Positions 58,405 through 64,000 of a DNA stretch of 64,000 nt are shown here, one piece after another. The DNA lies in contig NTMA01000024.1 in NCBI GenBank assembly GCA_002917075.1, positions 372,001 through 436,000 of the forward strand, given 5' to 3'. The stretch comes from Hawksworthiomyces lignivorus (taxonomy: Eukaryota > Ascomycota > Sordariomycetes > Ophiostomatales > Ophiostomataceae). A model generated the notes under the pieces. It saw nothing but the letters and a program-made list of their open reading frames with translations. It ran no database searches and was not told where the DNA came from. The translations under genes and the position numbers were made by a program. The stretch's first letter is position 1. Every line of letters begins with the position of its first letter.

Positions 58405-59457
58405 ATGATGGGGCAGGACGACAGGGACAGGGACAGGGACAGCGACGGCGACAACGACGACGGCGAGCTCAATCTGTTTGCCGACCCGCCGGGCTACTAC
58501 CCGGACACGCCGCCGCCGACCACAGAGCAGCACGCGCTGGGTCGCAGCGGCGTGCAGCTGACGCTGCACCTGGTGGGCCACAGCGTGCTGGAGGCGCACA
58601 GGCTGTGGAACGGCAGCCGCGTGCTGGCAGACTACCTGGAGGAGAAGGAGGAGGCGGCAGCTTCTAGCAGCAGCAGCAGCAGCAATAGCAGTGCTGAGCA
58701 GCAGCGTGTCGTGCGGGGCCGGACCGTGCTGGAGCTGGGCGCCGGCGCGGGCCTGCCGGGCATCGTGTGCGGCCTGGTGCTGGGCGCCCGCAAGGTCGTG
58801 GTCACCGACTATCCGGACCCGGAGCTGGTGGCGACCATGCGGCGCAACATTGCCGAGTGCGAAGCGGCGGCGGCCAAGAGCGTCGCCGCCGTCGCCGCCG
58901 GCGCCGCCTCGGCTGCGCCGGCGCTAGCCGCCTACGCGGGGCCGGGCACCATCGTGGCCGACGGCCTCGTGTGGGGTGCAGACCCGACGCCGATCCTGGC
59001 GCACCTCGACGGGGTACCGGAGGCAGACGCAGCCAGCGCCGCGGACGCGGACGCGGACGGCCAGCGGCGGTTCGACGTGGTCCTGCTGGCCGACCTGCTG
59101 TTCCGGCACGCGGAGCACGCCAAGCTGGCGCGCAGCGTGGCCGAGACGCTGCGGCGGGCGCCGGCCAGCCGCGCCTACGTCTTCTTCACCAGCTACCGGC
59201 CGTGGCTGCGGCACAAGGACCTGGCGTTCTTTGGCGACGCCCGCGACGCCGGCCTCGTGGTGGAGCACCTCCTGGAAAAGCGGCTGGAGAACCCGCCGCT
59301 CTTCTTTGAAAAAGACCCGGGCGACGTCGGCGTGCGGTCCACCGTGTCGGGCTACTCGCTGCGCTGGCCTGCGGCCGGCGAAGACCCAAAGGCGTTCTGG
59401 CCGCCGCCGGGCGGAACAGATGGGGAAGAGGTGCCGGCATCTGGGCCAGAGGCATAG
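58405..59457 (+). CDS. efm7: EFM7/NNT1-type protein methyltransferase
   Basis: Class I SAM-dependent methyltransferase of family 16; the yeast enzyme methylates the N-terminus and adjacent Lys of elongation factor eEF1A. It has 350 residues from the ATG at 58405 (MMGQDD). The frame is open further upstream to 58327, but that part crosses a C11 run and lacks family sequence, so the later ATG is chosen. The family lead is present: LNLFADPPGYYPDTPPPT, then HLVGHSVLEAHRLWNGS. SAM motif I is VLELGAGAGLPG (residues 108-119), followed by VVVTDYPDPEL (acidic loop) and the post-II block DVVLLADLLFRHAEH. A Ser run (about 87-96) and Ala-rich inserts are local expansions. It is single exon, strongly G/C-rich, and convergent with the next gene (218 bp). 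Confidence 0.9.
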   Translation: MMGQDDRDRDRDSDGDNDDGELNLFADPPGYYPDTPPPTTEQHALGRSGVQLTLHLVGHSVLEAHRLWNGSRVLADYLEEKEEAAASSSSSSSNSSAEQQRVVRGRTVLELGAGAGLPGIVCGLVLGARKVVVTDYPDPELVATMRRNIAECEAAAAKSVAAVAAGAASAAPALAAYAGPGTIVADGLVWGADPTPILAHLDGVPEADAASAADADADGQRRFDVVLLADLLFRHAEHAKLARSVAETLRRAPASRAYVFFTSYRPWLRHKDLAFFGDARDAGLVVEHLLEKRLENPPLFFEKDPGDVGVRSTVSGYSLRWPAAGEDPKAFWPPPGGTDGEEVPASGPEA

Positions 59458-59675
59458 CTTACTACACGTAAAACATTGGAGCGGAAGGTTATTTTTACGC
59501 AATAGAGAGAATGAACAATGTACAACACACTGAAACCATCAAATTTGCTCTGAGAACCGCTATTCGTATACACGCATGACACATTAGATTTCCTCAGACA
59601 TCGTACCAAAATTATCTTTTCAAACGTAACAATTTTTTTCTTTGTTTTTTTCATAACCAAAGACAAAGAAGGGCC

Positions 59676-60995
59676 TCAGCCGAAGCGCTGGCGCGCCAGC
59701 TCCTTGTACACGCTGATGGCCTCCTCCTCGCGGGCGCGGTATTGCTGCCGCCGCTCGTTTAGCTCCGCGCTGCGCGCGCGCAGCTCTTCCTCGCGGCGCG
59801 TCTGGCGCTCGGTGCGCCGCCGCTGCATGCTTGCCAGCATCCGCCGGTAGTCGGCGTCTGGGCCGCCGCCGGCGCCACCGCCTTCGCCGCCTTCGCCGCC
59901 ACCGCCGCCCAGCAGCTCGGCGTCGCTAAACTCGCGGTCGCCGCCCCCCGGTGAGCGGTCGCGGAAGCCGCGCAGCTTCTCGTTGAGCAGCCGCTTCTTC
60001 TCGAGCTGGCGCTCGCGCGTACCGGCTGCCGCGCGCGGCAGCAGCTCGTCGAGGTGGTCGCGCTGCTCGACGCGGTCCGCCTTCCGGGCTAGCCGCAGCG
60101 CGTCGCGGTGCGCCGCCCGCTCGTCCTCCTCTATGGCGCGGCGCTCTTCGAGGTCCGTGAGGCTCGGAACCGCCGCGCCGGGAGCTCGCCTCGACGCCGT
60201 CGTGGTGGTCGTGCTCCCGGCCATTGTTGCTTGAAGCCCAGGTGGCAGCGAAGGCCCATACTCGTCGCTGCTCTCGCTGCTCGCATCGCTCTCCTCTTGT
60301 GTACCTCCGCCGTTCATGATAGAGTCGGCGCCGAAGCTGCGGCCGCTCATGGGCGGCGTCAATATCTGCGACTGAGGGTCCCGTTCGGAAGTGACGCCGC
60401 GGTTTCCTTCACGGCTGTCCTGCTGCTGGCTGCTGGCGCGCGCACGAACTGCGCGCAGGAACATCTGCGGCTCATACCAGCCGTCTGGCAGCTCTCGGTG
60501 GTTCCACTTGCTGAGGAAGCTCTTCCAGCGGTGATGGACGTCGTCATCGTTTAGGTCAGCTAGGCGGACATGCTTCTGCTGGTCGAGATAGTGAGCGAGC
60601 AGAGGCTCAAATGCCGCAAAGTCCCAGCGAGAGAGAAGGCGTGCCCCGTGCGGGAGAGGCTGGGCCTCTTGCCGTGCTGGCGAATGTGGGCGGTGGGAAG
60701 AGCGGTGATGAGAATGGTGTGAATGCCGAGAACGGTGGGAGTGAGGAGACATCCGCCGTCGTTTGCTCGGGGGGCGGCTGAGATCCGCCTCTTGTCTGCG
60801 ACTTCCTTCGGTGTTCGGCTTTCTGTTTCCATGGGTCCCTGGCGATCGTGACCGAGACCTGGATCCGAACCGAGATGACTGCTGTGCCAACTCAGTTTGG
60901 GATTTTTCGTGCCGCCCTCCGTGATGGCTACTCTCGTGGTGCCTTTCGCGTCTAGAACGCGGCACACGAGACTGTTCTGTAGTGCCTTGCTCCAT
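59676..60995 (-). CDS. Arg/Ser/His-rich nuclear-type protein with GPSLPP motif
   Basis: I do not recognise a named family. It is a single exon of 439 residues from the first usable ATG at 60995; the open frame extends to 61061 but without an ATG. Residues about 1-110 are rich in Arg, Ser and His (RS dipeptides, HSHHSHH), like splicing-associated low-complexity regions. A conserved-looking block follows (RWDFAAFEPLLAHYLDQQKH ... RWKSFLSKWNHRELPDGWYEPQMF). Next is an acidic Ser-rich stretch with EYGPSLPPG, reminiscent of GPALPP-type proteins. The C-terminal 150 residues are highly charged and helical, likely coiled coil, with a Gly/Glu-rich loop between, ending KELARQRFG. A role in RNA processing is inferred from composition only. 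Convergent with efm7. Confidence 0.75.
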   Translation of the reverse strand: MEQGTTEQSRVPRSRRERHHESSHHGGRHEKSQTELAQQSSRFGSRSRSRSPGTHGNRKPNTEGSRRQEADLSRPPSKRRRMSPHSHRSRHSHHSHHRSSHRPHSPARQEAQPLPHGARLLSRWDFAAFEPLLAHYLDQQKHVRLADLNDDDVHHRWKSFLSKWNHRELPDGWYEPQMFLRAVRARASSQQQDSREGNRGVTSERDPQSQILTPPMSGRSFGADSIMNGGGTQEESDASSESSDEYGPSLPPGLQATMAGSTTTTTASRRAPGAAVPSLTDLEERRAIEEDERAAHRDALRLARKADRVEQRDHLDELLPRAAAGTRERQLEKKRLLNEKLRGFRDRSPGGGDREFSDAELLGGGGGEGGEGGGAGGGPDADYRRMLASMQRRRTERQTRREEELRARSAELNERRQQYRAREEEAISVYKELARQRFG

Positions 60996-62899
60996 CTTGT
61001 CTGTGTCTCTCCCGGATAAGATAGAAGAGACGGTCTGGGTCCCAAGCGCCTTCTCGCTCACAGATTCTGTTTCTAGAGTTTGTAAGAGGCTTAACTTTGG
61101 CCTCTATATAAATTCCCAAATCGAATCGAGCCGCCAATCATTAAAACCAAAGAACAGCAAAACACAGCAAAGGTTCAGAGAATGGGTGTCTCTAAGGAAG
61201 AGGAAAATAGACACACAGCTATCGCTATCTCGTCTCAAGGGGGCACAGACTCTTGATTTCTCTCCTTTGTTTCTGGCAGTCTGCGTTCCTAAGGGGAAAA
61301 GAATGGAGATAGACAGCTCCTGTTTGATTGTGAAACGGGGGGCAGTAGATGACCAGAGGAGTTAAATATCACGGCTAGTGCTCTGCTTCTGCTCTATAGC
61401 CGCGCGACAATGTCATCTGCAATTTCTATTTGGTTGTGTAAGCGGCCAGGTTTTTTTTGGAATACCAGAGGCTTGTCGTGTGTGTTGGTAAGAGGCTGCT
61501 TGCTATTACGTCTCCGGCGCGAGGAGGAAGCATGCATATTATGACGTCGGGAAATAAGCGGGGCCCTCGGTGCGTCCTGTCCAATGGTATGGCCAGATTT
61601 CTAGCTAGAAGGATTTAGCGATCTGATGCTGTGCCGCAGAAGGGAAACCTAAAATACGACGGCAATCTGCGAACGTATATGTGGAAACACAAATAACACG
61701 AACGGCGCAGTTGAGGGCTGTCAAAATTCGGCGAGAAGAGCAGGAGAAATTTCAATTGACACAGACGCAGAGTGAATGGCTGAAGCAGGGGTTCAAAAAA
61801 ATAAAAAATAAAAATAAAAAAGGACACCTTGATGGCTTACTTTTCTTTGGTTTGAGAGGAAACGGAAGCCGGAATAGGATCAACGGATACGCAGATTGTC
61901 ACCCCTACGCCGTAGAGATTTGTCAACACGTTTCAAAGCGGCTTCGCTGCAACACCAGACCGAGCAGCGCCTTTTTGTTTATTCCAATTGTTTCTTGTCG
62001 CGATGCTATCTCTCACACCGAGAGCAGCTCTTCCACGCACTCGAATTAGATGCTGTTGTCTCCAGCGTGCATATATCTGTCATCCTCTTGACCTCGGCCA
62101 ACGCCCTTCTTTTGAAGTATTACTCCGCGCTCATGTAATACGGCTCGTTCTCATATTGAATCTCACTGCTTCCACCGGCCGCTGTGTGTCCTTCCCCCAC
62201 TAAGGGCCTTTTTCTTACCGTTCCGCTGCCCCCCCCGCCCCCTGAATCCGAATAAACATTCCAAATAACTCCTGGAAGGCTTTCTGCCTAGGGCATACGG
62301 CTCGTATATTGTATATCAGCACATGCTCAATTGCTAATCAAGGCTATTATGTAGAGCGCAACATAATTCACTTTTACTTGCTTATTTCTCACCGCAGACC
62401 GTGTTTCCTTTTGTGGAAATGAAATCCATTAACACCCGGGCGCAGTTTTAAGGGGAAACACATTGTTTGGCGCCACTGACAGATTCGCAAGAGGAGCATG
62501 AGTATCAAATCGGCAGCACGTACAAACACAGAATTTTCGCCATCGAAAATCAAAATTCACAACACGTATACAGCGAGAGGAGAAGCATTCGCAGCTGTCA
62601 AACAAGAATAGATTCGCCTCTTTTCAAGACTAGAGAGAGGTCGTCCTGCAAAGATGCAGACGCTATCCGCAGAAATGTGTAAAAACAATAAAAGCTCCAA
62701 AATACAAGAAATCAAAGGAACCGTCTCCAGGGTATCTTTTCGTAGACGACGCGGAGCTCTTCCTTGCGTCGCTGAACGGCCGTCGCCACTATGTACATAT
62801 TCGCTCCTTGTCTGCGTATATGCTTTTCCTTTCTTCGCCTTTTTTCCGCTCTCGAAAAACTATATATACAATTAGACACCCGAATCCTCAAACTTCAAT
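60996..62899. other. intergenic, 1.9 kb
   Basis: Holds the promoter of the Arg/Ser/His-rich gene and the 3' region of the copper-regulator-like gene. Short C-rich (about 62228-62242) and A-rich runs are visible. No supported gene. Confidence 0.55.
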
Positions 62900-63948
62900 T
62901 TAGTGGCTTGGTGCGTTGTTGTGTATAGTGCAGCCCACGCACTGGCAGTCGTCGCCGCAGGGACATGTCAGTCCCTCGCCCTCACATGCCGTAATAGGAT
63001 AGCTGACAAAGAGGAAGTCGCCCGCTGGCAGAGAGATCTGGTCGTCGCTCACTCCTGATGTGTCCGACGGAGTTTGCATCTGCTGTGGCGATGCTCCTTC
63101 TGTGCTCGAAAGCCGGCGTCTAGGAACAGCCGCTCCTGTCGCTCCTGTCGCCGTTGCTGTGGTAGTGCTCGATGTTGCACTAGATGCATCATCCATCAAG
63201 GTGGTCCATGCGGACTGGATGGTATTTCTCGTTGCGTTGTTGAAAGGGTGAGCTACGCAGCCAACACAATCGCAGTCGTCGCCGCAAGAACACATGTGCG
63301 AGTCTGCATCTGCACCCGCAACCGGTGTGTGAACACCAGGCATTGGATGCGGCATTGAAGATTCGCTGAACTGCATGTCGCCATCGAAGATAGCCGGGTG
63401 CGCAGCGGTCGTCACTGCCAGATTGGCACGCCATTGCGACGGCTGGAGCGGTGCCCTGATGGTTCCGTATTCAGGCGGGTATCTATACCAGGCAGGCGAG
63501 CCATGCATCTGCTGAGAAAAGTCTGCAAAAGACTGCTGCTCCAGAGGAACCGAATGCAGCATTTCTGACCCGTTGGTGGGTGGCGGCATTTGAAGCACTG
63601 TGAACTGGCCATTGACATGGTCTCCACCAACACCGCCGTTTTGCTTCACATCGGAAGAGGGAGCAGAGGGAATGGACGACAGCGAAACGGACCCTGCACC
63701 TCCGCTGGCACTCTCCGACTTGAGCATTGTGTGCTGAGATGAGGATGACGACGAAGACACTGGTGATGACGAGCAACAGCTTTTCGAATTAAGTGTTCCT
63801 GCATTGCTTGTGAATGAGTTTGTACTAGAGGTTGGCGTATGGTGCGGCGAATTAGATGATGATTGTGGCATGGCTGGCGCACAGCAAGACCCCTTTGTCG
63901 TACTGACTGCGTCAGGCGGTGGTGGTGCAGAGGCCATCTGCGTCATGA
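62900..63948 (-). CDS. copper-responsive transcription factor-like, C-terminal part (partial)
   Basis: Last exon of a gene cut by the window edge; about 349 codons are visible. Two identical-spacing Cys motifs, C-x-C-x3-C-x-C-x2-C-x2-H, are encoded at 63257-63292 (CSCGDDCDCVGC) and 62930-62965 (CPCGDDCQCVGC), each followed by x2-H. This is the C-terminal copper-sensing arrangement of the Mac1/GRISEA/Cuf1 class, in which copper binding controls activity of high-affinity copper uptake genes. Two further Cys pairs (GSCCAP, KSCCSS) lie near the exon start. The rest is Ser/Thr/Ala/Pro-rich. The exon begins at an acceptor CTCTAACAG/TC just upstream of the first ATG in frame, so that ATG is probably internal. 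The N-terminal copper-fist DNA-binding domain would lie beyond 64000 and is not seen, so the assignment rests on the Cys motifs. Confidence 0.78.
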
Positions 63949-64000
63949 CTGTTAGAGAACCTCGGTGGGAATCCGAAAACTGAGACCCGCGATAGTCGGA
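63949..64000 (-). other. probable intron of the copper-regulator-like gene
   Basis: Read on the minus strand, this ends in a branch-like CTCTAAC directly followed by AG. The donor lies outside the window. Confidence 0.5.

Noticed and set aside
60996..61061. GTG-started extension of the Arg/Ser/His-rich protein
   Set aside because: Nuclear fungal genes rarely start at GTG, and the first ATG at 60995 gives a sensible protein.

Overview
The window reads as nuclear DNA of a filamentous ascomycete (Pezizomycotina, most likely a Sordariomycete; I cannot place it lower). The evidence is short spliceosomal introns of about 47-126 nt with CTAAC/CTAAT-type branch sites, CT-rich tracts before start codons, single-gene transcription units, and typical filamentous-fungal families (C2H2 plus fungal-specific transcription factor, long-chain alcohol oxidase, GH125, GH92, GH55). 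All assignments come from reading motifs; no database search was run. Exon joins were checked by reading-frame continuity and by family motifs running across the junctions.

Layout. 1-10038 is gene-free, with CT-rich tracts, and precedes an unrecognised 376-residue protein (10039-11169). 13980-16690 (-) is a five-exon long-chain alcohol oxidase. 20166-21748 (+) is a fatty-acid elongase. 23269-25584 (-) is poly(A)-binding protein, with A-rich tracts in its upstream leader. It lies head to head with a HUL5/UBE3C-type HECT ubiquitin ligase (27597-31248, +). From 32.0 to 44.3 kb lies a block rich in carbohydrate enzymes: GH125 alpha-1,6-mannosidase (+), GH92 alpha-mannosidase (+), a DUF2461 protein (-), a phytanoyl-CoA-dioxygenase-like protein (+) and an eight-exon GH55 exo-beta-1,3-glucanase (-). 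A second gene-poor stretch (44.3-51.9 kb) precedes a 934-residue C2H2/fungal-trans regulator (51948-55505, +). The right end carries a protein with three PPxY motifs and a duplicated Cys/His module (56656-57924, +), an EFM7-type methyltransferase (58405-59457, +), an Arg/Ser/His-rich protein (59676-60995, -), and the 3' part of a copper-regulator-like gene (62900-63948, -) cut by the window edge.

Functional links. GH125, GH92 and GH55 together could strip alpha-mannan and beta-1,3-glucan, the main polymers of yeast and fungal walls, so this block may serve mycoparasitism, saprotrophy on fungal biomass, or wall turnover. PAB1 and EFM7 (a modifier of elongation factor eEF1A) are translation-linked. 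The alcohol oxidase and elongase are lipid-metabolic but 3.5 kb apart and on opposite strands, so no cluster is claimed. The most novel item is the PPxY/duplicated-Cys protein. The A-tract leader of pab1 is the clearest regulatory signal.
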